Assembly: GCA_017616915.1 (NCBI GenBank)
Contig: JAFZXF010000108.1
Span: 1 to 37,578, forward strand
From: Bacteroidaceae bacterium
GTDB taxonomy: Bacteria; Bacteroidota; Bacteroidia; Bacteroidales; Bacteroidaceae
DNA: 37,578 nucleotides
Reading direction: 5' to 3'
The first letter of the stretch is position 1. Every line of letters begins with the position of its first letter. Below are positions 23,451 through 31,125 of the stretch, one piece after another. Below the pieces are notes generated by a model, which made no database searches, was not told the DNA's origin, and worked only from the letters and a program-made list of their open reading frames with translations. Position numbers and translations under genes: made by a program.

Positions 23451-24271
23451 CGATTTATGACCAGATGGTGGCTGCGTACGCACAAAAGCGTGGTACTGCC
23501 ACACCTATCGCAGAACAGGAAGTGATGCAGCGGATTGCCCTTGCGGGATTGCACCGTGGAGGATTTTTCCAACATGCGGCCTTTTATGGTGGTACCTGTC
23601 TACGGCTATTCCACAATTTGCCCAGATTTTCTGAAGATATGGATTTCTCATTGACGGAGAAGCGTAGCGATATTCACATCGAAAACTATTTCTCGGCAAT
23701 CATTGAGGAGTTCCGCCTGTCAGGTCGCGAGGTAAGCATCGTCAAGAAAGACAAGAAAATCTTTGGTCGGGTGGAATCTGCATTCCTGAAGGATAACACA
23801 GAGGCCTACGATATCAAGTTCCAGACGAAAAAGAGTGTGAAGATAAAAATAGAAATGGACACCGACCCGCCTCTTGGATTCGAGACAGAGCTGTTGGCGA
23901 TGCAGCAGCCCTATTCGTTTATGACCCGCTGCCTCACGCTGCCAGACCTCTATGCCGGCAAGATGCACGCGCTGGTATATCGTGCTTGGCAGAACAGGGT
24001 GAAGGGCCGCGATTGGTATGACTTCGAGTGGTATGTGCGTTGGAACGTACCTTTCAACTTCGCACACCTTCAGGAACGTATTCGCGAGTTTAGTGGCGAA
24101 GAAATCAGCAAGGAAGCCTTCATGAGTAAGTTACGCGAGAAACTTGCCACTACGGATATTGAGCGGGTGAAGGAGGATGTGATAGGCTTTGTGGACAATC
24201 CTCACGAACTGGATATTTGGTCAAACGACTACTTCCTGCAACTGGCAGACAGGATGGTATTCAAAGAATAG
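23447..24271 (+). CDS. abiEii: AbiEii-family nucleotidyltransferase toxin
   Basis: The protein is 274 residues from ATG 23447, which overlaps the antitoxin stop; a longer open frame starting at 23387 lies inside abiEi and is rejected. The nucleotidyltransferase signature YGGTCLRLFHNLPRFSEDMDFSL (GGT at 48-50, DMDF at 64-67) and the basic KMHALVYRAWQNRVKGRDWYDFEW segment are both intact. AbiEii-type toxins add nucleotides to RNA acceptors such as tRNA in characterised relatives; the substrate here is unknown. The pair looks complete and functional. No other defence gene is close by. Confidence 0.92.
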   Translation: MTIYDQMVAAYAQKRGTATPIAEQEVMQRIALAGLHRGGFFQHAAFYGGTCLRLFHNLPRFSEDMDFSLTEKRSDIHIENYFSAIIEEFRLSGREVSIVKKDKKIFGRVESAFLKDNTEAYDIKFQTKKSVKIKIEMDTDPPLGFETELLAMQQPYSFMTRCLTLPDLYAGKMHALVYRAWQNRVKGRDWYDFEWYVRWNVPFNFAHLQERIREFSGEEISKEAFMSKLREKLATTDIERVKEDVIGFVDNPHELDIWSNDYFLQLADRMVFKE

Positions 24272-24359
24272 TCCCTCATATCAAGCGGGGGCCATCGCCA
24301 TGAAAAACCCCGAAAACTTCGAAAATGGTAGGAAAGTGCGATATAACCCGCCGGCGTAA

Positions 24360-26249
24360 TTACGAACTTTGCGACTGGGTAATCCACTCCTGCTGGGGCG
24401 GAATCTGGGCATTAAAATAGTAGTACCAGAAGGTGCCGCGGAACGCTGAGTCGTCCTGCTTGCTACGCTGGAGGGCGTTAAACTGCTTCAACTGCGCATC
24501 GATGGCCGGGTCATAGTGGAGCTCAGGCGACAGCTCGTTGGGGGTGAGCAGGCGGATTACAGCGGCAGCCTCAGCGTAGGCCTTAGGCAGCGGTGCATCC
24601 TTATAATGGTCGGCATACCGGTTGAGCACTTCCTTGAAGATGCCGAGCTGCTTGGTCAGAAGGAGTCCGCAGAGCAGGTAGTCGAGGGCAGCCTTGTTAT
24701 TGGGGTTAGCCTCTACATGAAACGCCATCTCGGTATTGAAAGCATACGCCATCATAAAGCAGTCAGTACGCAGGGGAGTAGCGCTGTCGGGCGGGGTGAT
24801 CTTGCCGAGCAACTCACGCTGACGAGCCACAAAATCGCCATTATTAGAGGTGCGCTCCAGCAGCCACAGGTATTTCTCCGCCAGAGGCTTGTCGCCAAGA
24901 GCAACGCAATACTCCGCCATGTGGCGCAGCGAACCGGCGCAGAATCCGCAGGAAACAGATGCCATCATGCCATACTGGAACGCCTGATGGAAAGCCTCAT
25001 CGGGGAATCCCAGCTCCCGATAGAAGACGCGGATGAAGTCGCTGGCAGGCGGCTGATTCTCGAGGCGCGGACAAAACAGCTCGGGCGAGTTGATGGGATA
25101 TTGGAACAGGTTATCGGGCAGGGTGCCCAGCCGAGCCTCTGCGAGCAGGGCATACCGCAGGTAGATATTGTTATCAATTGCGCCGTTCTCACGGATGTCG
25201 TTGAGCAGTTGCTGCCACTCGCCCTCCTCCGCCAACGCGGCATAGCGGTACACATTCTCCGACACATGGTAGCCCTCTTCATTGGCTATGCGGCTATAGC
25301 ACCACACTCCAACCACCACACAGAGCAGCAGGTTGGTCACCGACTGGAACACAGGTTTGCCGAAACGCGGCACAAACATCAGCACCACAGGAGCGGCGAG
25401 GAGAAGGAGCAATGCGGCAATGGCCTCCTTAACCTCCGGCACATACCACCAGCGGTTGTCAAACGGGATGAAACCCAGATGAGCGGACGAGAGTTTGATG
25501 CTCAGCACCGTGATGGCAATAAACACCAGCGGCAACATCAGGCAGACGATACCCATGACGCTACGGCGACTCTGCGAGGGGCCTGTAAGCTGCAGTAGTG
25601 AAAGCGTCACCATCAGCAGCACGGTGACGGGGAAAGCGATAAACCAGAATGCGAGCAAGCCTACCACAGCTATCGCTACAGCGGTGAGCCACCGGGCACA
25701 CTTGCGGCTCACATAGCCCACAGCCACGAGGCTGCCGAAGAAGAACAAGCCCTCGAGGGTGACCGAGACACGATGGAAGAACAGCAGCTCAAAACCTACG
25801 GCGGGGATGAGGGCAAACAGCGTCCACGACCTACGGCCCCAAGCCTTTGCCACAAGGGCGGCGAGCAAGGTCATCAGCGCCAGCAGACCAGCTTCGAGGA
25901 TGATGCCCATAGCAGCACTGCGGAAAAACTGCAGGATCCAGGCTGTGAGCAGGCTGTTGAGACCGGGATACATCGACAGGCGTAGCGAGAGATGCTCTGG
26001 AGTCCACACGAAGAAGTTGAGGTACTCCATCATCTGCTCGGAATAGGGGAAGCAGGCCAGCGCCGCAGCGATAAACGCAAACACGGCTACGGCGGGAACA
26101 AACGGGCTGCTTAGAACATTGACCATTGACCGGTCACGGACCGGATTTAGATCTAAGTCCAGTTTAATGCTTTTGCCATTGACCATTGTTCTTTGCGCCT
26201 GAGGCTTTGAGGGTTGTCGCTGCTTATATGTTTGCCTTCGCTTACTCAT
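24360..26249 (-). CDS. Polytopic membrane protein, DUF6057-like
   Basis: The protein is 629 residues. The N-terminal 20 residues are basic, then comes a repeat-encoded insertion (about 20-44, including KLDLDLNPVRDRS). Roughly ten hydrophobic segments span about 50-325, and a soluble C-terminal half of helical, TPR-like character covers about 335-620 (YRYAALAEEGEWQQLLNDIRENGAIDNNIYLRYALLAEARLG). It resembles Bacteroidales proteins annotated DUF6057, from memory. Function is unknown. The start is 16 nt after the stop of the PD40 lipoprotein, so the two are very likely co-transcribed and may act together. Confidence 0.75.
   Translation of the reverse strand: MSKRRQTYKQRQPSKPQAQRTMVNGKSIKLDLDLNPVRDRSMVNVLSSPFVPAVAVFAFIAAALACFPYSEQMMEYLNFFVWTPEHLSLRLSMYPGLNSLLTAWILQFFRSAAMGIILEAGLLALMTLLAALVAKAWGRRSWTLFALIPAVGFELLFFHRVSVTLEGLFFFGSLVAVGYVSRKCARWLTAVAIAVVGLLAFWFIAFPVTVLLMVTLSLLQLTGPSQSRRSVMGIVCLMLPLVFIAITVLSIKLSSAHLGFIPFDNRWWYVPEVKEAIAALLLLLAAPVVLMFVPRFGKPVFQSVTNLLLCVVVGVWCYSRIANEEGYHVSENVYRYAALAEEGEWQQLLNDIRENGAIDNNIYLRYALLAEARLGTLPDNLFQYPINSPELFCPRLENQPPASDFIRVFYRELGFPDEAFHQAFQYGMMASVSCGFCAGSLRHMAEYCVALGDKPLAEKYLWLLERTSNNGDFVARQRELLGKITPPDSATPLRTDCFMMAYAFNTEMAFHVEANPNNKAALDYLLCGLLLTKQLGIFKEVLNRYADHYKDAPLPKAYAEAAAVIRLLTPNELSPELHYDPAIDAQLKQFNALQRSKQDDSAFRGTFWYYYFNAQIPPQQEWITQSQSS
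26114..26192 (-). repeat. Palindromic element (copy C) in frame in the membrane-protein gene
   Basis: On the minus strand the element occupies 26166-26125, flanked on both sides by TCAATGG units. It reads in frame as SIKLDLDLNPVRDRSMVN between the basic N-terminus and the first membrane segment. Both palindromes (TTAGATCTAA and CCGGTCCGTGACCGG) are intact. Confidence 0.9.
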
Positions 26250-26265
26250 TCAGAACGGTGGGAAT

Positions 26266-27708
26266 TTACTCTTGGTTTATTACGAAAAGGCCGGCCATCT
26301 CGTCGGAGTCGAACTCGATAGGAGCCTTGAGAAATTCGGGGATATTGTAGCTGTACATGCGCTGTCGGTTGTGCTCGGGGTCTCGCTGAGGCAGCAGCAT
26401 GGGTTTGGAGAACTTTTTGCCGTCCCAATGGCTGAGGAAGAGGCGTGTGTACCGTCCATCGATGCGCTTGCTGCTGAGCACCACCCATCGTCCGCTGCTG
26501 CTCCAGGAATGATAGGAGTCCACGTCGGGACTGTTGATCTCGGGCAGTTCGCTGACCTCACGGCTCTCCAGGTTAATCATTTTCAAGTCGGCCTCCTTGT
26601 GGTGGATGGGGAATGTGGCGCACTCCGCCCATGTAAAGAGCAGATACTTACCGTCGGGCGATATGCGTGGGAATGAGGCGCTGCCACCTTGCCGTGCAGC
26701 ACTATAGACGGTGTCCACGGGGCTGCCCATGTTCCCCGTTTTTTCATCAAACGGAACGCGGACGATGCTGTAGTGCAGTTCGCGCCACTGGATGGGCATT
26801 CTCACTGCGGGGGCGGTGCAGAAGTATAGCCACTTGCCGTCGGGCGAGAAGGCGGGGAATGTCTCCCAACTCAGGCTGTCGCAGAACCGCTCGTCGCTGA
26901 CCACGTCGTTCTCGCGTACATTATATAATATTAGGTCAGAGCGCTGGTCATAGACCTCAATCTTGTCTTGCGAATGGGCGTAGAACGACTGTCGGGTGTA
27001 GTTGCTCGAGAACACCACCCAATTGCCGCTGGAATGCCACATGGGATAGGTGCCGCTCTTCTGGGGGCCCAACTGCTCGAGCATTATCTTGCGAAGCGTG
27101 CCGTCCTGATAGACAACTGTGCCGCCACCTCTTCCACGGGCATGAAACACCATACCCTTCTCGGCGCTGTAGCCGGCAAACGAGTGGCAGTTCACACAGC
27201 CGTTATTGTTCTGCTTATTCGTGACTATGGCTCGCTCATCGTAACTGGTGAGGTCGCGCTCATAGATACCCATACGGCTCCACAGCTCGTAGCTGGGCGG
27301 TATCTGGCGATACGCCACCCAATTGTCAACCTCGTCGGGGCTCACAAGGATGTCGAAAGCCTCGTACTGCACTCCGTCGGGGTGATCCGCAGTCCATGCT
27401 GCCACGCTGACGCTAATCTTTCCTCCGCTCTTGAGGGCAGCGGCGATAAGCGTCCGCCAATCGCCGGGGTCAATGTCCACATAGCGGCTGCCGGTGACTC
27501 TCACCTCCTCATTGCCCGCGCTGAGCACCGCCTGCAAACGGGACGCATCGGCAATCTCGAAGTTGAGGGGAGCGATGTTGGCAGGCACCGTCACCCCTAC
27601 ATAGTCGGGAAAGATAGGCGGCACCTCGCCCGACTTATTGCCCGCCTCGCGCCATCCGCCGCAGCTGCACAGCAGCAGCACGATTATATACCAAAGATGC
27701 TTAGCCAT
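26266..27708 (-). CDS. PD40/TolB-like lipoprotein with a CxxCH motif
   Basis: The protein is 480 residues. The signal peptide MAKHLWYIIVLLLCSC has its lipobox cysteine at C16. A C-type heme motif CVNCH lies near 170-174 in NNNGCVNCHSFAGYSAEKG. The C-terminal two-thirds has WD40-like PD40 repeats (FPAFSPDGKWLYFCTAP, FPRISPDGKYLLFTW, SYHSWSSSGRWVVLSS), probably a beta-propeller in the periplasm. The heme call rests on the motif alone and no sixth ligand was identified. It lies between ddh (34 nt upstream on the minus strand) and the DUF6057-like gene (16 nt downstream). Confidence 0.8.
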   Translation of the reverse strand: MAKHLWYIIVLLLCSCGGWREAGNKSGEVPPIFPDYVGVTVPANIAPLNFEIADASRLQAVLSAGNEEVRVTGSRYVDIDPGDWRTLIAAALKSGGKISVSVAAWTADHPDGVQYEAFDILVSPDEVDNWVAYRQIPPSYELWSRMGIYERDLTSYDERAIVTNKQNNNGCVNCHSFAGYSAEKGMVFHARGRGGGTVVYQDGTLRKIMLEQLGPQKSGTYPMWHSSGNWVVFSSNYTRQSFYAHSQDKIEVYDQRSDLILYNVRENDVVSDERFCDSLSWETFPAFSPDGKWLYFCTAPAVRMPIQWRELHYSIVRVPFDEKTGNMGSPVDTVYSAARQGGSASFPRISPDGKYLLFTWAECATFPIHHKEADLKMINLESREVSELPEINSPDVDSYHSWSSSGRWVVLSSKRIDGRYTRLFLSHWDGKKFSKPMLLPQRDPEHNRQRMYSYNIPEFLKAPIEFDSDEMAGLFVINQE

Positions 27709-27742
27709 AGTGACGCTATTACGTCGTTACGAAAACAATAGT

Positions 27743-28636
27743 CTATACCAGGTGGCGGATTATCTCCTCGCGGTCGCCGGGCAGCATATCTATCACCGGC
27801 AACTCTATCATGGTGTATGCACCGGGCTGCTGGCGTAGCGATGCACGTGCCACGTTGACCAGCACCTGAGCGGTGAGCGCAGGATTGTTGATGCGCATAT
27901 TAAACTCAAAGAGCTGATTGTGAGTCTTTCCGCTCACTCCCTTGCGCACCAGGTTGACCCCGTGTCCCACGTCGTTGAGATCCTCCACGCTGGCTACCTG
28001 TTCCACATGCGTCTCATCGTTGACGAAATAGGGGTCAGCCTTGATAGCGGCCTCCACTGTGGCGAAATCAGCGCCGTCCTCCAGCTCCACATACACCATG
28101 CGGCGATGTATGCCGGTGCCTACGGGGATGGTCATCGACAGTGCGTCCTTCACTCCGCTGATGGCCCTCACTGCTACCGAGTGGCCCATAGAGCGTCCCG
28201 GTCCGAAGTTAGTGTAGCTGATGCCACGTGGCGCAAGGCTCTCCATCAGGGTGCGAACTATCGAGTCGGAGCCCGGATCCCATCCAGCGGCGATGATGCT
28301 CACGGCACCATGCTGCTTAGCCTCAGCGTCGAGGGTGCGACGCAAATCCACAATCTTGGTGTGTATGTCAAACGAATCGACGGTATTGATGCCCAGCGCG
28401 AGGCACTGCTTGGCGTATTCCTCCACCCTGCGTGTAGGCGTGGCGAGGATGGCCACTTGCACTCCCTGCAGCTCGCTGATATTTTTCACTACGGGATAGC
28501 GCTCCAGCTCTGCGGGCTTATTGTCCGCCCCGTTGCGGCGCACCACTCCTACGCACTCCATGTCTTTGCTGGCCTCTACGGCCTGCAGGGCATACTGGCC
28601 GATATTGCCGTAGCCCACGATAGCAACTTTAATCAT
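27743..28636 (-). CDS. ddh: meso-Diaminopimelate D-dehydrogenase
   Basis: Ddh reductively aminates tetrahydrodipicolinate to meso-diaminopimelate in one NADPH-dependent step, a short route to lysine and peptidoglycan precursors. The 297 residues match the family (about 320). The Rossmann motif IVGYGNIGQ (G8, G10, G13), the [11 protein letters not shown] and [27 protein letters not shown] segments and the C-terminal [22 protein letters not shown] are characteristic. It is the first gene of a minus-strand unit with the lipoprotein and membrane-protein genes. Confidence 0.94.
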   Translation of the reverse strand: MIKVAIVGYGNIGQYALQAVEASKDMECVGVVRRNGADNKPAELERYPVVKNISELQGVQVAILATPTRRVEEYAKQCLALGINTVDSFDIHTKIVDLRRTLDAEAKQHGAVSIIAAGWDPGSDSIVRTLMESLAPRGISYTNFGPGRSMGHSVAVRAISGVKDALSMTIPVGTGIHRRMVYVELEDGADFATVEAAIKADPYFVNDETHVEQVASVEDLNDVGHGVNLVRKGVSGKTHNQLFEFNMRINNPALTAQVLVNVARASLRQQPGAYTMIELPVIDMLPGDREEIIRHLV

Positions 28637-28669
28637 TATTTAGAAATATGTTTTATAGTTTCGATGGTG

Positions 28670-28677
28670 CAAAAGTA
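28670..28677 (-). promoter_or_regulatory. -7 element upstream of ddh
   Basis: On the minus strand TACTTTTG (28677-28670) matches TAnnTTTG, about 35 bp before the ddh ATG. No convincing -33 element is seen. Confidence 0.55.
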
Positions 28678-28717
28678 GTGATTTTTTTCTTCTCGTAAAA
28701 TACTTTTGCGATTTTTT

Positions 28718-28762
28718 TCAATCCTCCAACTTCAATTTTTCAATTCTTCAATCCTTCAATTT
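28718..28762 (-). repeat. TTCAATCC-type array over the acyltransferase stop
   Basis: Units such as TTCAATCC, TTCAATTT and TTCAATTC fill the spacer downstream of the acyltransferase and its last codons. The protein's final residues (KKIEGLKN) and its stop are encoded by the array, as with trpB. Confidence 0.75.
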
Positions 28763-30023
28763 TCTTCACTCTCCCTCCTGTGAGCAAAGAGAGGAATTTA
28801 GGACATATCAATAGCATCAGGAAATAGGCCATGATGCATATCACCGCTGTGAGCAGAGCAGCACCAATGGACTGGAGGATACATAGTAGCTCGCTGTCGC
28901 TACCGGTAAACAGCAGCTGCTTCGACAATTCCACAGGACGCCCCAGGAACGGAACGGAGAGTGTGTGGAAAGCGAAGATGAAGAAAGAAAGGGAAGCCGT
29001 TGACCATCGAACATTGAACATTGAACATTGAACATTGGCTAAGTCCAGTTTGAGAATTGACCGGTCACGGACCGGATTTAGATCTAAGTCCAGTTTGAGA
29101 ATTGACCGGTCACGGACGGCTATTGCATAGGTAGCCGGGACGGCCATCAGCAGGAACGCAAAATGGACATAACGATCTGCCGGTCTGCCGTCAGTCAGGA
29201 TATCGAGGACAAGGAGCGCTATAGCGGCGCATATCAGCGGAATGCGCACTCGGCGCAGCGAGGAGGCCATACTGATACCGTTGATGCTGAACCACGCGCC
29301 AATACTGAACCATAGGCAACTGCTGGGACTGAAACCCACAAGGGGAATCCAGATGCCGGTGATGGAAAGTACCACCATCACGGCTATCCAGCCGATGCGC
29401 AAACACCTTATAGCCCAGCCGATTAGCGGGGCCATAAGCACTATTACCATAAGGTCGCGGATAAACCACAGCGGTATCAGGATGGGGTAACTGACGGGTT
29501 TGGTAATGCCCAGCACATTGGTGTTTTGGCCTGTAGTGTGTACATCCCAAAAGTTATGAAGCCACCGTCCGTTGCCAAGAAAGGTATGGATGCTGTCGGT
29601 GAGCGAATGCCCGTGCAAAGTGTGGTTTATGATGAGGCCGATTACCGCCAATAGGCAAAAAAGGACATACGGAAACAGCAGACTGCGAACCCGGCGACGA
29701 AATTTGGGGAAATAATTGACCGTTGACCATTGACCATTGCCGCTTACGCTCTCACCTCCGCTATCAGCACCCGCGGCTAAAGAGCCCCCGGGCTCTTTCA
29801 AGACGCCGCGACCGAGCTTGCTTCGGTTCGCAATGCACAATGCATTGAGCATTGCGCATTCGGGGCTTCTCCCTCTAAAAAACAGGAAACCCGACATCAT
29901 GAAGAAGAGCGGCACCGCGATAGCAGCCAGCTCGTTGATAATGTCCACCTGCGTATGCAGGTGTATCATGATGATAGCCAGAGCCAGCGGCAACCGCAAC
30001 CGATTAATGGCAGCTGAGTCCAT
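28740..30023 (-). CDS. Acyltransferase-3 family membrane protein with two repeat insertions
   Basis: The protein is 427 residues starting at MDSAAINRLRLPLALAIIMIHLHT, whose ATG overlaps the AraC stop by one base (TAATG). The OafA/acyltransferase-3 pattern is clear: N-terminal helix with IHLHT, PLFFMMSGFLFFR, then RRRVRSLLFPYVLFCLL, WFIRDLMVIVLMAPLIG and several further membrane helices. Two stretches are foreign. About 50 residues between FLFFRG and NYFPKF (29716-29868) and about 30 residues before ASLSFFIFAFH (29005-29116) are encoded by palindromic and 7-bp repeats. The frame stays open, so it may still be active. The O-acylated substrate is unknown. Confidence 0.85.
   Translation of the reverse strand: MDSAAINRLRLPLALAIIMIHLHTQVDIINELAAIAVPLFFMMSGFLFFRGRSPECAMLNALCIANRSKLGRGVLKEPGGSLAAGADSGGESVSGNGQWSTVNYFPKFRRRVRSLLFPYVLFCLLAVIGLIINHTLHGHSLTDSIHTFLGNGRWLHNFWDVHTTGQNTNVLGITKPVSYPILIPLWFIRDLMVIVLMAPLIGWAIRCLRIGWIAVMVVLSITGIWIPLVGFSPSSCLWFSIGAWFSINGISMASSLRRVRIPLICAAIALLVLDILTDGRPADRYVHFAFLLMAVPATYAIAVRDRSILKLDLDLNPVRDRSILKLDLANVQCSMFNVRWSTASLSFFIFAFHTLSVPFLGRPVELSKQLLFTGSDSELLCILQSIGAALLTAVICIMAYFLMLLICPKFLSLLTGGRVKKIEGLKN
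29005..29116 (-). repeat. Chained palindromic elements (one full, two partial) in the acyltransferase
   Basis: On the minus strand, in order: a partial copy (29116-29101), a full copy (29097-29056), a partial copy (29052-29039), then a TTCAATG array (about 29036-29005). The reading frame gives RDRSILKLDLDLNPVRDRSI, then LKLDL, then NVQCSMFNV. The successive partial copies suggest tandem growth with a period of about 45 bp, a multiple of three. Confidence 0.9.
29716..29868 (-). repeat. About 150-bp composite repeat insertion in the acyltransferase
   Basis: The insertion contains TCAATGG/TCAACGG units at one end, GCAATGC/GCATTG units at the other, and between them a 9-bp perfect stem (AAAGAGCCC/GGGCTCTTT, 29779-29798). 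It also carries the 22-bp phrase at 29813-29834 that recurs at the window end (37557-37578, 21 of 22 identical). In frame it adds about 50 residues between two membrane helices. Confidence 0.85.
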
Positions 30024-30949
30024 TACTTGTGCTTTCTCCTGAACTCCAGAGGTGTGCAGCCGAGATGCTGCCTTACGAACCGCCCGAAGAACGACGGATT
30101 GGGAAACTCCAGGTGCTGGGCTATCTCCTTGCTTGAAAGGGTGGAGTTGAGCAGCATCGAGCGTATCTTCTCTATCATCTGCTCCCTGATCCATAGCGAG
30201 GGCGTCTTGCCCGTCTGCTGCTTACAGATGGATGCCAGATACTTAGGGGTGATGCACAGTTGGTCGGCGAAATACTTCACACTGTGATGGCGCGACTCAT
30301 CCTCCACCAGCAGCAGCAGGAAACGTCGCACTATCGCCTTGGCGTGGTCGGAGCTCTCTTCGCTCTCGCCGGTCTGTGGCGCGCGATCCTGTCGCTGTCG
30401 CTGTATGATAGCCAGGAAGTCGTATATGGCCGCCATCAGTATGCCGTCCATAGTCTTGGCGAAATATTCATGTCGGGGCATGCGCAGTCGCCGCTCTAAT
30501 ATTTCCTTGTATGAGAGATAGATGTCGAGCTCCTCTTCCGACAGTTGCAGCACGGGGTTGTCGTTGACATACAGGAAGGTGTCCATCGCCTTGTTGTCGG
30601 TATGAATCACCTCGTCCACCCTGCGGTTAGAGATACACAGTATATCGACCACGAAGTCGTAGCTGAACATAGCATTGCTGAGCACCTGCATGCCGTTGCA
30701 GAGTATCAGGTTACCCTTGTAAGCCATGTGAGTTTTGCCATTGATGGTCATCTGCACCCGTCCTTCTCGGCAGTATGCCACGAGCAGCATATTGAGCCTC
30801 ACTGCTGGCAGTTCCTGTGATATTCGCCTGATATTGTCGATGATAATCACATCGTCGTTGGCATATCTCAGTTCCCCGAGTTCGTCGTCATTGAGTAGTG
30901 CGGCGTGCTCCACCCTTACAATCTGCTTGTTATCATCTTCAGTTTTCAT
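30023..30949 (-). CDS. AraC-family transcriptional regulator
   Basis: The protein is 308 residues from MKTEDDNKQIVRVEHAALL. A start at 30976 would lie upstream of the -7 element and is rejected. An N-terminal cupin-like ligand domain (about 45-150: VAYCREGRVQMTINGKTHMAYKGNLILCNGMQVL) is followed by a C-terminal pair of helix-turn-helices (VKYFADQLCITPKYLASICKQQTGKTPSLWIREQMIEKIR; SSKEIAQHLEFPNPSFFGRFVRQHLGCTPLEFR). It is divergent from the efflux operon and the likeliest regulator of it, and overlaps the acyltransferase downstream. Effector unknown. Confidence 0.92.
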   Translation of the reverse strand: MKTEDDNKQIVRVEHAALLNDDELGELRYANDDVIIIDNIRRISQELPAVRLNMLLVAYCREGRVQMTINGKTHMAYKGNLILCNGMQVLSNAMFSYDFVVDILCISNRRVDEVIHTDNKAMDTFLYVNDNPVLQLSEEELDIYLSYKEILERRLRMPRHEYFAKTMDGILMAAIYDFLAIIQRQRQDRAPQTGESEESSDHAKAIVRRFLLLLVEDESRHHSVKYFADQLCITPKYLASICKQQTGKTPSLWIREQMIEKIRSMLLNSTLSSKEIAQHLEFPNPSFFGRFVRQHLGCTPLEFRRKHK

Positions 30950-30953
30950 GCTG

Positions 30954-30961
30954 CAAAAGTA
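30954..30961 (-). promoter_or_regulatory. -7 element of the AraC gene (possibly leaderless)
   Basis: On the minus strand TACTTTTG (30961-30954) lies only 4 nt before the ATG at 30949, so the transcript would begin at or next to the start codon. Confidence 0.6.
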
Positions 30962-30970
30962 CGAAATATC

Positions 30971-31070
30971 GGACATTTCCCATGTTCTTTATGGCAAAAA
31001 ATGTGTTCACGAAGTAATCTTTTTGATTATTGGGGGGATTTTGAACATTTGTTGGGAAATATGGGACATT
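30971..31070. promoter_or_regulatory. Divergent AraC/efflux control region with candidate operators
   Basis: A motif GAACAT-n-GGGAAAT occurs twice, in opposite orientations: as GAACATGGGAAATGTCC on the minus strand at 30987-30971, and as GAACATTTGTTGGGAAATATG on the plus strand from 31043 onward. GGACATTT also recurs at 30971 and 31064. These are candidate regulator sites. Confidence 0.5.
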
Positions 31071-31090
31071 TTTCTTTGCTTTCAAAAACT

Positions 31091-31098
31091 TAATTTTG
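31091..31098 (+). promoter_or_regulatory. -7 element of the efflux operon
   Basis: TAATTTTG fits TAnnTTTG, 27 bp before the ATG at 31126. A -33 match at the right distance is not obvious, as might be expected for an activator-dependent promoter. Confidence 0.6.
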
Positions 31099-31125
31099 CG
31101 GCCAGAATTATAAAACTTAACAACA

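Noticed and set aside
24272..24359. Small gene or terminator between abiEii and the DUF6057-like gene
   Set aside because: The 88-bp convergent gap has a short ATG frame but no supporting motif, and I see no clear stem with a T-tract.
28740..30023. Acyltransferase as a pseudogene
   Set aside because: Despite two insertions the frame is open from start to stop and the conserved helices are intact, so I kept it as a gene with a note.
30024..30194. Longer acyltransferase start at 30194
   Set aside because: It would overlap the AraC helix-turn-helix coding region by 170 bp in another frame. The start at 30023, overlapping the AraC stop by one base, fits the family N-terminus.
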